A stretch of DNA of 64,000 nt, from NCBI GenBank assembly GCA_028291515.1, contig JAQGHU010000022.1, forward strand, positions 124,001-188,000. Direction: 5' to 3'. The notes beneath the pieces were generated by a model. That model ran no database searches. It was not told the origin of the DNA and saw only the letters and a list, made by a program, of their open reading frames with translations. This document shows, piece by piece, positions 1-10,100 of the stretch. The position numbers were made by a program, and so were the translations under genes. Within the stretch, counting starts at the first letter, position 1, and every line of letters begins with the position of its first letter. The DNA comes from Schlesneria sp. (lineage in GTDB: Bacteria; Planctomycetota; Planctomycetia; Planctomycetales; Planctomycetaceae).

Positions 1-180
1 GCCGTCTTCCAAAAACGGCCGAATTGCCTCCCGGGCGGCCAATTCCATCAGATTAATCATGGCCGGCGTGGCAAAGACCACCGCACCGCCGAGGCGATCC
101 GCCCCCAGATGGATGACTTGATCAGCACCGACAATGGCCTGAAGTTCACCGAGCGTTCCAACAGTAAGGCCTGATTTCAT
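1..180 (-). CDS. FlK-like thioesterase, partial (C-terminus outside window)
   Basis: Reading leftward from an ATG at 180 gives an open frame of 60 codons that runs off the window edge. It begins MKSGLTVGTLGELQ and continues with VFATPAMINLMELAAR, the pattern of the hot-dog-fold thioesterases related to fluoroacetyl-CoA thioesterase FlK, where a conserved 'TP.. ..ME.AA' segment forms the central helix. Family members hydrolyse small acyl-CoA thioesters; the natural substrate of this one cannot be told. The frame is absent from the ORF track because of its length and truncation. Confidence 0.65.
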   Translation of the reverse strand, partial: MKSGLTVGTLGELQAIVGADQVIHLGADRLGGAVVFATPAMINLMELAAREAIRPFLEDG

Positions 181-342
181 GGGGTTTGTTGGGATTCCAC
201 GGTAACGAGTTGAAAGCGGATTCCGCTGGACAAGTGGCTTGCAATCTCGCACGTGAGCGAGGTTACAGGAAGGGGCCGGGGCTTCGGAATGATCGTCACG
301 AATTACCGTTCTAGTCGCCAGTTTTCCATCAAACTGCATGAA

Positions 343-376
343 TTGACGTTTTCTTTTCCGATGCCTCGGCTATAAT
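343..376 (+). promoter_or_regulatory. possible sigma-70-like promoter of the RRM gene
   Basis: A perfect TATAAT lies at 371-376, and TTGACG lies at 343-348. The spacing between them is 22 bases, longer than the optimum of about 17, so only the -10 box is convincing. It would give a leader of roughly 300 nt before the RNA-binding protein gene. Confidence 0.35.
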
Positions 377-683
377 CCGTCCCACTTTGATGGTCAATGG
401 TGACTGTCAAAGAGGAAGATGACTGCCGTTTTTGTCCACCTCATGCTTTTGTCCTCTTGCTCGCTGCTCACTTCGCAGAGTCCAAGATCGCCAGGCCCGG
501 TGACGTTCGACGGCCGCGTCCCCATCGGATTCCCCTCGACGAGCTACTCGGGAATCGCTCGCCGCGGTGACATCGATCGGACGTTTGGCCTCGGTTTGGC
601 TTAGATCTTCCCTGCCTCGATTTTACGTGGTAGCCAGTGACCTGTTTTGGGTGAGTGTCACGTTACACTCACGAAGGATGACG
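377..683 (+). other. long leader before the RRM gene
   Basis: About 300 bases without a convincing gene. The 61-aa ORF at 419-604 has no recognisable domain. A long leader before a glycine-rich RRM protein would be consistent with cold-shock-type post-transcriptional control, but no specific fold is visible. Confidence 0.25.
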
Positions 684-1058
684 ATGAGCAAGAATTTGTA
701 TGTTGGGAATTTGTCGTTCAATACGACCGCCGATGATCTGCGAGATTTGTTCTCGCAATACGGCTCAGTGAATTCGACCCAGGTGATCTCGGATCGTGAA
801 ACGGGTCGTTCACGCGGATTCGGATTTGTGGAAATGGCCGACGGCGCCGAAGCTGCAATCCAAGCCGTGAATGGTGCCGATTTTCAGGGCCGCGCGATTA
901 CCGTCAACGAAGCTCGTCCTCGTGAAGAGCGAAGCGGTGGTGGTGGCGGCGGACGCGGTGGTTACGGTGGAGGTGGCGGTGGAGGAGGTGGTGGTGGCTA
1001 CGGAGGCGGCGGTGGTCGCGGTGGTTATGGAGGCGGCGGTGGCGGTGGCCGTTATTAA
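684..1058 (+). CDS. RRM-domain RNA-binding protein with glycine-rich tail
   Basis: The protein starts MSKNLYVGNLSFNTT and contains the two RNA-binding signatures of an RRM, RNP2 (LYVGNL) and RNP1 (RGFGFVEM), followed by a tail made almost only of glycine with scattered R and Y. This is the architecture of bacterial cold-inducible RNA-binding (Rbp) proteins known in cyanobacteria and planctomycetes, which bind single-stranded RNA. The start at 684 is chosen over 567 and 678 because AAGGA lies a few bases upstream and the family begins with this sequence. The neighbour is a DEAD-box helicase, which fits a role in RNA unfolding or decay. The glycine tail is low complexity and would be prone to length variation. 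Confidence 0.9.
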   Translation: MSKNLYVGNLSFNTTADDLRDLFSQYGSVNSTQVISDRETGRSRGFGFVEMADGAEAAIQAVNGADFQGRAITVNEARPREERSGGGGGGRGGYGGGGGGGGGGGYGGGGGRGGYGGGGGGGRY

Positions 1059-1112
1059 TTGAAATGAGTTGAGCGACTCTCGACTCTCAAGGCGATTACG
1101 ATAATAAAATCG

Positions 1113-1145
1113 CGGCGGGAAGAATTCACTTCCCGCCGTGTTTAT
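1113..1145 (+). terminator. hairpin terminator after the RRM gene
   Basis: A perfect 10-bp stem (CGGCGGGAAG / CTTCCCGCCG) with a 6-base loop lies 55 bases after the stop codon and is followed by TGTTTAT. The T-run is weak, so it may act as a stabilising 3' hairpin instead. Confidence 0.6.
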
Positions 1146-1476
1146 CGCCTGAAGATGTGCCCGGGCACCCTCCGTGTGACCGGAATTCGAGACGACACTC
1201 TATTGATGCGTCTTGTGATTGAATTGTTCCAGTGAGCCCTGTGCTTGGTGCTCCAGATGGATGGACTTGTTCCGTCCGACAATTCATCGGCTTCTATTTG
1301 CCGTTTTTGATGTCGCAATTGGCGAACTTGGCGGGCTATTCCTTCGGGATAGCACTGGCGTCGTCCCAATCGCGTTGGCTTCACGAACGGCTGTCCCCGT
1401 AAGTGGGTGTGGCAATTTTGTCACGCCGTTCGTTCTTCGTGCCAGCCGATTGCTGGTTAGACATTAGGATAGTTCT
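1146..1476. other. intergenic region before the helicase
   Basis: Some 330 bases with no gene that I can support. ORFs on both strands here lack domain features and overlap one another. The right end carries AGGAT, the probable ribosome-binding site of the downstream TTG-initiated helicase. Confidence 0.3.
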
Positions 1477-2814
1477 TTGACTTCTTTTGCTGATTTTGAT
1501 TTTGTCGAACCGATTCGACTGACCCTGCAGAATGAAAACTATACGACCCCGACGCCCATTCAGGCGCAGGCCATTCCTCACTTGCTCCAAGGCCGCGATC
1601 TGCTCGGCTGTGCTCAGACGGGAACAGGTAAGACCGCTGCATTCGCGTTGCCAATCCTCAATCGATTGGCCATGTCGCGTCGTCCCCCTGTGGCACGCAA
1701 GCCACGAGTGTTGATTCTGGCTCCGACGCGAGAGCTCGCACAACAAATTGATGAAAGCTTTGCGACCTATGGTCGTGGGCTGAAGTTCCGACAAGTCGTG
1801 GTTGTTGGCGGCGTCAGCCAATTGCCGCAGACACGCATCTTGAACCGCGGAGTCGATATTCTCGTCGCCACTCCGGGACGTTTGCTCGACCTGATGGGAC
1901 AGGGTGCGATTCGGCTGGATGGATTGGACACGTTCGTTCTGGACGAAGCCGATCGCATGCTGGATATGGGCTTCCTGCCAGCGATTGAAAAGATCGTCGC
2001 TGCCTTGCCGGTGAAGCGTCAGTCGCTGTTTTTCTCGGCCACGATGCCACCGGCATTGGCACCGCTTGTGAATCAACTGCTTCGCGATCCTGTTCGCATC
2101 GAAGTCGCACCACAGTCCACCACAGCCGAGCGAGTCGAGCAGCACGTCATGTTTGTCGCACGCGAAGACAAACGCTCACTACTACAGAACATTTTGTCTG
2201 ACGTCGCCGTGCGTCGCGCGATTGTGTTCGCTCGTACGAAGCACGGAGCCGACAAGATCGCTCGTTGGCTGGATGCTTCGGGAATCTCCACCGACTCGAT
2301 CCATGGCGACAAGTCACAAGCCGCTCGTCAGCGAGCCCTCTATGGTTTCCGCGACGGACGGACGCGAGTCCTGGTTGCGACCGATATCGCCGCCCGTGGG
2401 ATCGATATCGACGACATCTCGCACGTCATCAACTATGACCTGCCGATGGAACCCGAGAACTACGTCCATCGAATCGGTCGAACAGGCCGAGCCGGTGCCG
2501 AAGGGATCGCCCTGACATTCTGCGACGCGGATGAACGCAGTGCCTTGCGTGGCATTGAGAAGATGATCAAGAAACAGATTCCTGTTCGTACCGATCATCC
2601 GTATCACATGCAGGGAGGCGCATCGCAATCGGCTCCGTCAGCGGGCCGACGACCATCACGTCCGAACAATGGCCGACCTGGCGCTCCCGGCAAAGGGAAT
2701 GCGGGTCGACGATTTGGTGGCAAGCCAGCACAATCGGCGACCGGTGGACGTCCGCAACGACGGCCACAAAAAGCGGGTGCAGCACCACGTTCTGGCGGAC
2801 CGCAAGAACGCTAG
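1477..2814 (+). CDS. rhlE: DEAD-box ATP-dependent RNA helicase, RhlE type
   Basis: A 445-aa superfamily-2 RNA helicase. Motifs in order are AQTGTGKT (motif I), PTRELAQQ (Ia), DEAD within VLDEADRMLDMGF (II), SAT (III), then the C-terminal helicase lobe with ATDIAARGID and HRIGRTGRAG (V and VI). After residue 380 comes a basic R/G/P/Q-rich tail of the kind that anchors RhlE-like proteins to RNA. The start is TTG, about 5 bases after AGGAT; no in-frame ATG precedes the conserved FADFDF opening. Such enzymes unwind short RNA duplexes during ribosome assembly, mRNA decay and cold adaptation. Its position after an RRM protein suggests a shared RNA-handling role. Confidence 0.93.
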   Translation: MTSFADFDFVEPIRLTLQNENYTTPTPIQAQAIPHLLQGRDLLGCAQTGTGKTAAFALPILNRLAMSRRPPVARKPRVLILAPTRELAQQIDESFATYGRGLKFRQVVVVGGVSQLPQTRILNRGVDILVATPGRLLDLMGQGAIRLDGLDTFVLDEADRMLDMGFLPAIEKIVAALPVKRQSLFFSATMPPALAPLVNQLLRDPVRIEVAPQSTTAERVEQHVMFVAREDKRSLLQNILSDVAVRRAIVFARTKHGADKIARWLDASGISTDSIHGDKSQAARQRALYGFRDGRTRVLVATDIAARGIDIDDISHVINYDLPMEPENYVHRIGRTGRAGAEGIALTFCDADERSALRGIEKMIKKQIPVRTDHPYHMQGGASQSAPSAGRRPSRPNNGRPGAPGKGNAGRRFGGKPAQSATGGRPQRRPQKAGAAPRSGGPQER

Positions 2815-2906
2815 ATCGCATCCAACTTAACCGTGGCGTCCCGCGAGCAGAAACTCGCTTAGTCTAACCCATGTTTCAACGCGATAAGTAAGTGCTACCC
2901 GCACTA
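2812..2906 (+). repeat. dispersed intergenic repeat, copy A
   Basis: First of three copies of a ~95-bp element whose core reads CCCGCGAGCAGAAA then CTTAGTCTAACCCATGTTT. It begins at the helicase stop codon and ends with a small hairpin, AGTGC-TACCC-GCACT. Copies B (3892-3985) and C (32123-32219, inverted) share the core and the terminal hairpin. The remaining bases to 3081 are the upstream region of purQ. Confidence 0.85.
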
Positions 2907-3081
2907 AATTGCTGAGCGGAGCGGCGTGAACGAACATCGGATCGAGCCGGCCCAATGGGTCGGCTGCTTCGAAATTCTTCCGACGCTCCCGCTTCGTGTT
3001 CAGCGTGGTTATTATCAGCTCAATGGCTGATGCAGCGCTCGGCCGAAGAGACTTTTGTTTGTGATCAAGGATCTGCCGCGA

Positions 3082-3894
3082 ATGTCCGCCCCTCGAATTT
3101 GCGTTCTGCGAGCCCCGGGAACGAATTGCGATACCGAAACCGCGTATGCCTTTGATTCCTGCGGTGGACAGTCCGAGCGAATTCATCTGTTCCAGCTGCT
3201 GGAACAACCCGCTCTGCTCGATGAATTCCAGATCCTCTGTATTCCCGGCGGATTCAGCTACGGCGACGATATCGGGGCAGGTGTCGTCTTCGCCAGCCAG
3301 CTTCGTGGCCACCTTGGTGACGCCATGCGTCGCTTCCTGTCGGCCGAAAAACTGGTGCTCGGCATCTGCAATGGATTCCAAACGCTGCTGAAGGCGGGAA
3401 TCCTTCCCGGTGGCACCGGCGAGTCGTTAGCGGCGGAACGCCAAGACGCCGAGGCGACGCTGACCTGGAACCTGAACGGCAAATACACCGCTCGCTGGGT
3501 TCATCTCAAAGTCACTGCGCCTGGAAACGTATTTCTGCGCGGGATCGATGAGCTTGATCTGCCGATTGCTCACGCCGAAGGACGGATCGTTGTGCGTAGC
3601 GATCAAGTGTTGAACGATTGGCGCGAACGCGGCCAGATCGCACTCAGCTATGCCGAATGGTCACCGGTCGAATCCGGATCCAATCCGATCAACGATCGTT
3701 GGACTGCGAATCCAAACGGTTCGACAATGGACATCGCCGGACTGGGTGATCCCACCGGCCGCATCCTGGGGCTGATGCCGCATCCTGAACGATTCCTGTT
3801 CGGGACGCAGCATCCGCAGTGGACACGACTCGGTCTGACCGGCGATGGCGCTGGGCGTCAGATCTTCAAGAATGCCGTCGAGTACTTCAACTAG
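3082..3894 (+). CDS. purQ: phosphoribosylformylglycinamidine synthase subunit I
   Basis: A glutamine amidotransferase of the class I (triad) type. The opening PRICVLRAPGTNCDTE is the PurQ signature, the nucleophile cysteine is in LGICNGFQTL, and the His-Glu pair is in MPHPERFLF near the C-terminus. PurQ releases ammonia from glutamine for the PurL synthase in the fourth step of purine synthesis. At about 270 aa it belongs to the longer PurQ form. I place the start at 3082 because AAGGA lies 10 bases upstream; the ORF track extends nine codons further to a TTG. No purL or purS is beside it. The gene is bracketed by two copies of the dispersed repeat. Confidence 0.93.
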   Translation: MSAPRICVLRAPGTNCDTETAYAFDSCGGQSERIHLFQLLEQPALLDEFQILCIPGGFSYGDDIGAGVVFASQLRGHLGDAMRRFLSAEKLVLGICNGFQTLLKAGILPGGTGESLAAERQDAEATLTWNLNGKYTARWVHLKVTAPGNVFLRGIDELDLPIAHAEGRIVVRSDQVLNDWRERGQIALSYAEWSPVESGSNPINDRWTANPNGSTMDIAGLGDPTGRILGLMPHPERFLFGTQHPQWTRLGLTGDGAGRQIFKNAVEYFN

Positions 3895-3985
3895 AGCGTA
3901 TCCCACCTAACTGTGGCATCCCGCGAGCAGAAAACCGCTTAGTCTAACCCATGTTTCAACGCGACACTTGAGTGCTACCGCACTA
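3892..3985 (+). repeat. dispersed intergenic repeat, copy B
   Basis: Second copy of the element seen at 2812. It fills the whole space between the convergent stop codons of purQ (TAG, 3892-3894) and spoVG (TAG on the minus strand, 3983-3985). Its terminal hairpin AGTGC-TACC-GCACT contributes part of the spoVG stop codon. Confidence 0.85.
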
Positions 3986-4612
3986 GACGATTCCAACTCC
4001 GAAGTTGTCTTCGTCAGTCCCCGTCCAAGCCAGACGCGATGTGCCATCACCTTCAGCACGGGCTGGGCTCAAGTGATGCGGGGTTTGTTGCGACGCCGCT
4101 AGATCACGACGTCGGATGGCATCGCCGACTGAAAGGATCAGCGGGCCTGTGCCAGCTTCCTCAAGCTCTTCACCTTCGCCCAGGCGAGCAAAGTTGTCTT
4201 CGCCGTAGTCGTCGTAGGTGCAGGTATAGCCAGGCAGCCGGGATCGTTCGAGCTCGTCGCCGTAGGCAACGATAACCCGTTGCTGGATCATCTCGCGGCA
4301 GTCCGAATTAATCGGGTGGGCGATGTCAGCATACAACCGTGCGCGACCATCATCCCCTTTTTCGGCTCGATCTTCGTGCAATCGAGTTCCGCATTCGCTG
4401 CAGAAGCGTGATCGCAAATGATTTTTTGCGGAACAACGAGGACAGCGGTCTGTCAGCTTGCGGCTTGGCATCGCCACAAACGACCCACGCGTCCCTTGAA
4501 TGATCTTCAAATCGCGAATGACAAAGCAACTGTCGAATGTGACAGAGCAGAATGCCTGCAAGCGATCATTCGGATCACTCATTAACTTGATGCGAATCTC
4601 GGTGATTTCCAC
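3983..4612 (-). CDS. spoVG: SpoVG-family protein with a zinc-ribbon insertion
   Basis: A 209-aa protein beginning with GTG (VEITEIRIKL), with AAGGGAG 8 bases upstream. Residues 1-50 match the first half of SpoVG, ending FVAMPSRK. A four-cysteine ribbon (CPRC, then CSEC) is then inserted, and the second half of the domain resumes with ADIAHPINSDCRE. Bacillus SpoVG is about 97 aa, has no such insert and is an RNA/DNA-binding regulator. The C-terminal 80 residues are acidic and unassigned. The gene lies just downstream of ispE, as spoVG lies close to ispE in Bacillus, so the pairing seems ancient. The ORF track extends the start wrongly to 4852. Confidence 0.88.
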   Translation of the reverse strand: MEITEIRIKLMSDPNDRLQAFCSVTFDSCFVIRDLKIIQGTRGSFVAMPSRKLTDRCPRCSAKNHLRSRFCSECGTRLHEDRAEKGDDGRARLYADIAHPINSDCREMIQQRVIVAYGDELERSRLPGYTCTYDDYGEDNFARLGEGEELEEAGTGPLILSVGDAIRRRDLAASQQTPHHLSPARAEGDGTSRLAWTGTDEDNFGVGIV

Positions 4613-4733
4613 GGTCTGACTCCCTTTGTAACCGGTGTCAAGTAGACAACTCCCTGTCTCAAGCCCGCCACAAATCTCCGTGGCTCTCCTATTGATAACG
4701 CACCGTTTTATCCACGGTTGTCGGCAGTTCCCG

Positions 4734-5642
4734 CTAGGGGCAACTGCGTGCAACCTTAACCCATGGGATTCCCGCCGTAGAAATACGACGAGCAACCGCC
4801 ATCGCATGGTGAGCCGTTCGACAGACCGCGAAGTATGACGAACCACTACCACTCATCTGGTGACCGACGACTGACTCTTGCTCAAACAGCGACCGCAGTC
4901 GTCGCACATCGCTGCTGAGTGACTCTGCTGGAGTCTGCAATCCGTTATGCAACCTTCGCGCCATCTGGCAAATGTTGCCGTCCGCCAGCGCTTCGACAAA
5001 CCGCTTCATGTCCTGATTTGTCTGATCAGGAACGCAGGCCCGATACACGGCGGGCGTGGACAACCCAGTCAGTGGTTTCGCGACAACGAAGTGAAGACCC
5101 GTGGAAACCCGAAAAGGTTCGAGCACTTCACCACGTTCCGTACAGAGCGCAACCGGTGTTTTGCCTAGAAAGAATGGAACATCGCTACCTAATTGGGCAG
5201 CAATTTCCGATAGCTTCGCATCGGGGATACCTAATTTCCATAATCTATTTAAGGCCCCAATCGTCGCGGCGCAGTCACTCGAACCACCACCCAAGCCTGC
5301 CGACGACGGAATTCTTTTGATGAGAGAAATCCGCACGCCACCATCGTAGCCCGCATGTTCCTTAAGCAGCATCGCCGCGCGAACGACCAGATTTGTCGCT
5401 CCCGTCGGTGCGTCAGATCGAAGTACGCCTGCGCTTGATCTTGAGTACGCATCAATCACTGCGAGTTCGATCTTGTCAGCAGAGATCGCTTCGAAAAAGA
5501 GAGTGTCATAGAGATTGATGGCTGCCATCACCGACTCGATGTCGTGGAAGCCATCTGGTCGCTTGCGGACGATGCGCAAGAATAGATTCAGCTTGGCAGG
5601 GGCCAGCACTGAAAGTCCGTGAGTTGTTGGCCTGCAGAGCAT
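4734..5642 (-). CDS. ispE: 4-diphosphocytidyl-2-C-methyl-D-erythritol kinase
   Basis: A 302-aa GHMP kinase. It opens with APAKLNLFLRI, carries the ATP-binding loop PSSAGLGGGSSDCAA around residue 110 and the C-terminal motif MSGSGSSYFAV. IspE phosphorylates CDP-methylerythritol, the fourth step of the MEP isoprenoid pathway. Length and motif order are as expected. The next gene downstream is spoVG, 121 bases away on the same strand. Confidence 0.93.
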   Translation of the reverse strand: MLCRPTTHGLSVLAPAKLNLFLRIVRKRPDGFHDIESVMAAINLYDTLFFEAISADKIELAVIDAYSRSSAGVLRSDAPTGATNLVVRAAMLLKEHAGYDGGVRISLIKRIPSSAGLGGGSSDCAATIGALNRLWKLGIPDAKLSEIAAQLGSDVPFFLGKTPVALCTERGEVLEPFRVSTGLHFVVAKPLTGLSTPAVYRACVPDQTNQDMKRFVEALADGNICQMARRLHNGLQTPAESLSSDVRRLRSLFEQESVVGHQMSGSGSSYFAVCRTAHHAMAVARRISTAGIPWVKVARSCP

Positions 5643-5899
5643 TTGAGGTCACATCCTGTGAACCTGCTCGCGTACAAGTGCGATAGCTATCTGAATGCGA
5701 AATCTCGAGCGACACACTCGATGACCGGAGTTGCTGTTGGGATAGGCGACTCAGGGAATGGCGTATAAAAACCAACACAGCCATTCATGAGACGTTTCGA
5801 TGCTAGGGATCAATCCTAGTTGCGTCAATACCGGTTTTGCCGCGGCACCATCGCGCATCTTGACAAGCCATCGAGAGGCCGTCGCTCAGCGAAATGGGA

Positions 5900-6739
5900 T
5901 CAGTTCATCCCCGCGAGTATTTTTTCCGCGACCAGGAGATGCGCTTGCAGAATTGGTTGATCCAGAGCCGTACAGGTTTTCAGGCAGCCTTCAAGCAAAT
6001 CGATTGCCAGTCCGGGGCGGTTTGATTTCAGGGCCACCAGCGCCAAATCGCGTCGTTGATCGAAAGAACCGGGATGCAACGCAGACAACCGCCGTTGCAC
6101 GTGCCACGCCTGTTCCCAGCACTCTTGCTTGACCTGCACTGCCTTCAGATTATTCAACATCCGGATGATGATTTCACGAGGCTTGGCCGGTTCCAGCGCA
6201 CTTTCGATCTGTTCAGAGTCCAGGCCACTCAGTGATTCCAGCCAACTGCAGCATTCGTCGTAATTCAGCACCTCTCCCTGATGAAAGGCATCGACGAACA
6301 GAGGCCCTTCGATCGTTTCCAGGCGTGACAGGAAGTGCATCGGCGCTGAGACACCTTCCAATTCCACACCCGCATTCTGAGCAACCGCCACATAGACGAG
6401 TGACAACGAAATCGGAATTCCGACGCCCGTCTCGATGACGCGATTGATGTAGCTGCATTCAGAGCGATGGAAGGCTTCTTTGTCGCCATGCAAGCCGTGT
6501 GTACCGTACAGACACTTCGATAATTCCCGCAACATCGCGCGATCATTTCGAGCGCGAGTCAGATGGCTGCGTACTTCATCGGCGCGGCGCGAAATCCAGT
6601 TCAGTGTATGATCGAAGTCCAAATCCGGTTGGCCGTCTCGGGCGAGCTCTAACGCCAGCACGGTCAGGTCAACATTCGAACTTCGCATCAATAGCTTGCG
6701 AAATTCGTGGTCGTTCTGAAATTCGAAATCAATAGTCAT
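5900..6739 (-). CDS. SirB1/transglutaminase-like protein with C-terminal helical repeats
   Basis: The 279-aa product (from the ATG at 6739, MTIDFEFQND) has the SirB1-type fold: Y..SECSYINRVIETGVGIPISLSLVYV, then VSAPMHFLSR and FVDAFHQGEVL, corresponding to the transglutaminase-like core. The last 90 residues look like a TPR (WEQAWHVQRRLSALHPGSFDQRRD). Most family members are uncharacterised; the transglutaminase core may be catalytically inactive. The ORF track adds 47 upstream residues of low-quality sequence; the upstream ribosome-binding site is weak, so the start is uncertain. I see no gene in the 256 bases between this gene and ispE. Confidence 0.8.
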   Translation of the reverse strand: MTIDFEFQNDHEFRKLLMRSSNVDLTVLALELARDGQPDLDFDHTLNWISRRADEVRSHLTRARNDRAMLRELSKCLYGTHGLHGDKEAFHRSECSYINRVIETGVGIPISLSLVYVAVAQNAGVELEGVSAPMHFLSRLETIEGPLFVDAFHQGEVLNYDECCSWLESLSGLDSEQIESALEPAKPREIIIRMLNNLKAVQVKQECWEQAWHVQRRLSALHPGSFDQRRDLALVALKSNRPGLAIDLLEGCLKTCTALDQPILQAHLLVAEKILAGMN

Positions 6740-7109
6740 GCGGCAATCCAGTTTTCCCAGATGAGACTTACCCGATTGTAAGTCGCCACCGGAGGGGAGT
6801 CGAGGTGTCATCTCACCGACAGGCATCCCGACAACGCCCCGAATAGTCCGAATTGCTGGTGACTTCGAGGTGGCCGACAAATGTCATTAGCAATGAAAAC
6901 CACATAGCATTGCTCAGAGATTGCCGTTCGTCGCGACGACTTTGGAGGGGCTATAATGATCGCAATCAAGCGAGTCACCAAATTACCGCAGAATTCGAGT
7001 TTGATGACCACTTGGTCAGATTCGGCAGAACCGGCATGTCACTTGAATCGTCGCCCTTTGAGAACGCTGCAGGGATATTCGTCGTCGACTCTTCATTGCC
7101 AGAGAGGTT

Positions 7110-10100
7110 TCAATCCGCCACGCGCAACCATTGTTGATCCAAACGCTTTTCCGAGACGGAGATCGCGGTGCCAAGTTCCTGAGCGAATAGCGAGACTCGA
7201 AATTCCTCTGTCATCCAACGATACGTTTCCAACTCGGGGTCGTAGAGCTGTCGCTCGCGATGTTGTTTAAGTCGCTCAATCCCTCGTTGCCATCGCGGCG
7301 CGATGGCCGCAAGCTGCTGCTGGTCCCGCTGTCCTCCGGCTCCGGCCAGCTTCTGCAATCGCATCACGATCGCTCGCGCGTATCTGGGGAACTGCTGCAG
7401 CCAGGGCCACGGTGTTCGCACCAGAAAGCCTGGACCGAATAGCTGCCCCAACTGGGCATGCACGTCCTGTCGCGTCGGCTGCCACTGTGGGGACGCGGTC
7501 TTTTCCCAAGTCTTGCGAATCTCCATGAAGGCTTGAAAGAGGGGGCCGATCACATGCGCGACTTGCGCCGTCGCCTCTGCCAGTCGGATGCGACCAGCCC
7601 GCAAGCAGTCGCGAAATTGCGGTTCGCTGCGGGGCAAGGCTTGATCGGCCAAAAATGCTCGATCCGCGATCAACTCGGCCAGATGCTGCCGAAAATTCAG
7701 CGGCTGCGGAAACGTCTTGGACTGCAGGGTCCAGTTGTTGAGTTGTGGAAGTTGATCGATCTGCTGCTTGAGCTCGCGCGGAATCGTCAAACAGATCAAG
7801 CGGCGAATGCCGTATCGCAATTCCTGTTGAGCCCGATTCGCGTCATCAACCAGTCGCAATGACACCGCTTCGCCATCGTCGATCAGGCACGGGTACCCTT
7901 TCAGTGGGATGCCCCCGCGTCGGACCTCAATTTCCGGCGGCAGTGAACCGAAGTCCCACGTGACAACCCGATCGCGGTGCCAGCGCGGATCATCGACCGA
8001 CGAAAAACTGGTCGCGGCGACAGCGCCAAATTCTTGTCGCAATGACACCAGATCGCGGCCCACACCCAAAGTCTGGCCTTCGCCATCGGTGATACGAATC
8101 TGCATGCGCAAGTGATACGGAAGTCGATCCTCCTGAAACTCGGCGCGCGGGATGATGACGCCAGTCACCAACTCAATCCCGATCGCGACTGCTTCCGCAA
8201 ACGAGCCGTCACCAAATTTCAGGACTTCGGCCACCCGCGTGGCGGTCTCTGGAATCGGCACTAGCGAACGTCGTGATTCCTTCGGAAGCGTGCGAATCAA
8301 CGCTTCAATCTTGTCTTGAATCAATCCCGGCACTAGCCAGCCGAGTCGCTGGGCATCGAGTTGATTCAGCCCCTCCTGTGGCACCGTGACGGTCACGCCG
8401 TCGGCGTCCTGTCCGGGTTCCAGCCGATACGACAACGGCAGAGACAGGCCCTGCATCTGAACTGCATCCGGAAAATCGGATTTCGTCGCACGAGCTGATT
8501 CGTCATCGACCAAGTCTGACTCCGACATCAACAAACGATGTCGATCTTCGATGAAGGCCGTTCGCAGCCATTGGACAAGGCGCTGACCATCCAGAATGTC
8601 GACGGGCAGTCGTGAGTCATAGAAGTCGTATTGAACTTCTTCCTCTTTCAGAATGCTACCACGTCGTGATCGCGTTTGCAGTTCTTCGAGTTGATGAATC
8701 AATTCGCGATTGCGACGCAGAAAGTCCGGCATCGCAATGCGTGGTGGCTGTGACTCATCACCGGAACCCCATTCCCCCTGGACCAGTCCGTGCTGGATAA
8801 AGATCTCTCGCGATTTGGCAGGATCAACGCGTCCGTAGCCGATCTTGCGACGCGGAACGATGAGCAATCCAAACAAAGAAACCTTCTCGAACGCCGCGAC
8901 GCCCAGATTCTCGGCGTCCCAGTGCGGTTCGCTATAAGTCCGAGTGAGCAGATGTCCGGCCAGCGGCTCGATCCAATTCGGATCGATTCGCGCGGCCGTG
9001 CGAAGAAACCGCCGGCTTGTTTCAATCTGTTCCGAAGCCACGATCCATTTGGGTTTCTTGCCAGCAATCCCGGAGCCAGGCCACAAGAACGCTTTCTGAC
9101 TGCCGGCCGTTTGAAATTCCCCACTCTCGGTTCGTACGGCGATGCTTGATAGAAACCCGGTCAACAACGCTCGATGGATTGCTGCCGCATCGCCGCGGCG
9201 CGTCATCGGGCCGACATGGTCCGTTGCTTTGGTAACCGCCTTGGAGTCGCGTTTCGGAACCGCAGCTTTGTCGCCAGGTTTTTGCGAAGTCGTCGGCGCT
9301 GCTTTTCTTTTGGCTTCATCGAGACTGTCTGTGACGATCGAAACCAGTTCGGCGTGAACATCGATCCACTCACGCATCCGAGTCCATGACAAGAAGTTCT
9401 GCAGGCAGGCCTTACGAAGCTGGCTATGCGAGAGCTGCGATTTGAGCTTGTGATAGAAGTCCCACAGCTTCAGGTAACTGAGAAAGTCGGATTCCTCATC
9501 GGCGAATTGTTTGTGAGCCTCATCCGCCTGTTGCTGCTTCTCCAGCGGTCGCTCTCGTGGATCCTGGATTTCGAGCGCGGACGCGATGATCAGAACTTCA
9601 GCCAGACAATGTTCGTCAAGGGCCGCCCAGATGATGCGAGCGATCCGCGGATCGACGGGGAATCGAGAAAGTTTGCGGCCAAGTGGCGTCAGTTCATGCT
9701 GTTCGGTGACCGCTCCCAGTTCGAACAGCGTCTTGTAGCCATCACGGATCGATTCGGGTCGTGGCGGCTCCAGAAACGGGAACTCTTCGATCGCTCCCAG
9801 CCCTAAGGTTTTCGTCTGCAGAATCACGTCGGCCAGGTTCGATCGCAGAATTTCCGGGGCCGTGAATCGTTCACGGCTGGCGTAGTCATCTTCCGCATAC
9901 AGGCGGATACAAATCCCGGGACCAACTCGACCACAGCGTCCCGCCCGTTGATCGGCCGAGGCCTTCGAGATCGGCTCGATCGGCAATCGCTGCAGCTTGG
10001 ATCGCGGCGAATAGCGGCTGATTCGTGCTGTTCCTGTATCCACGACATAACGGATACCAGGAACAGTCAATGACGACTCTGCCACGTTCGTCGCAATGAT

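Noticed and set aside
419-604. 61-aa ORF in the leader of the RRM gene
   Set aside because: No domain and no clear ribosome-binding site; the region is better read as an untranslated leader.
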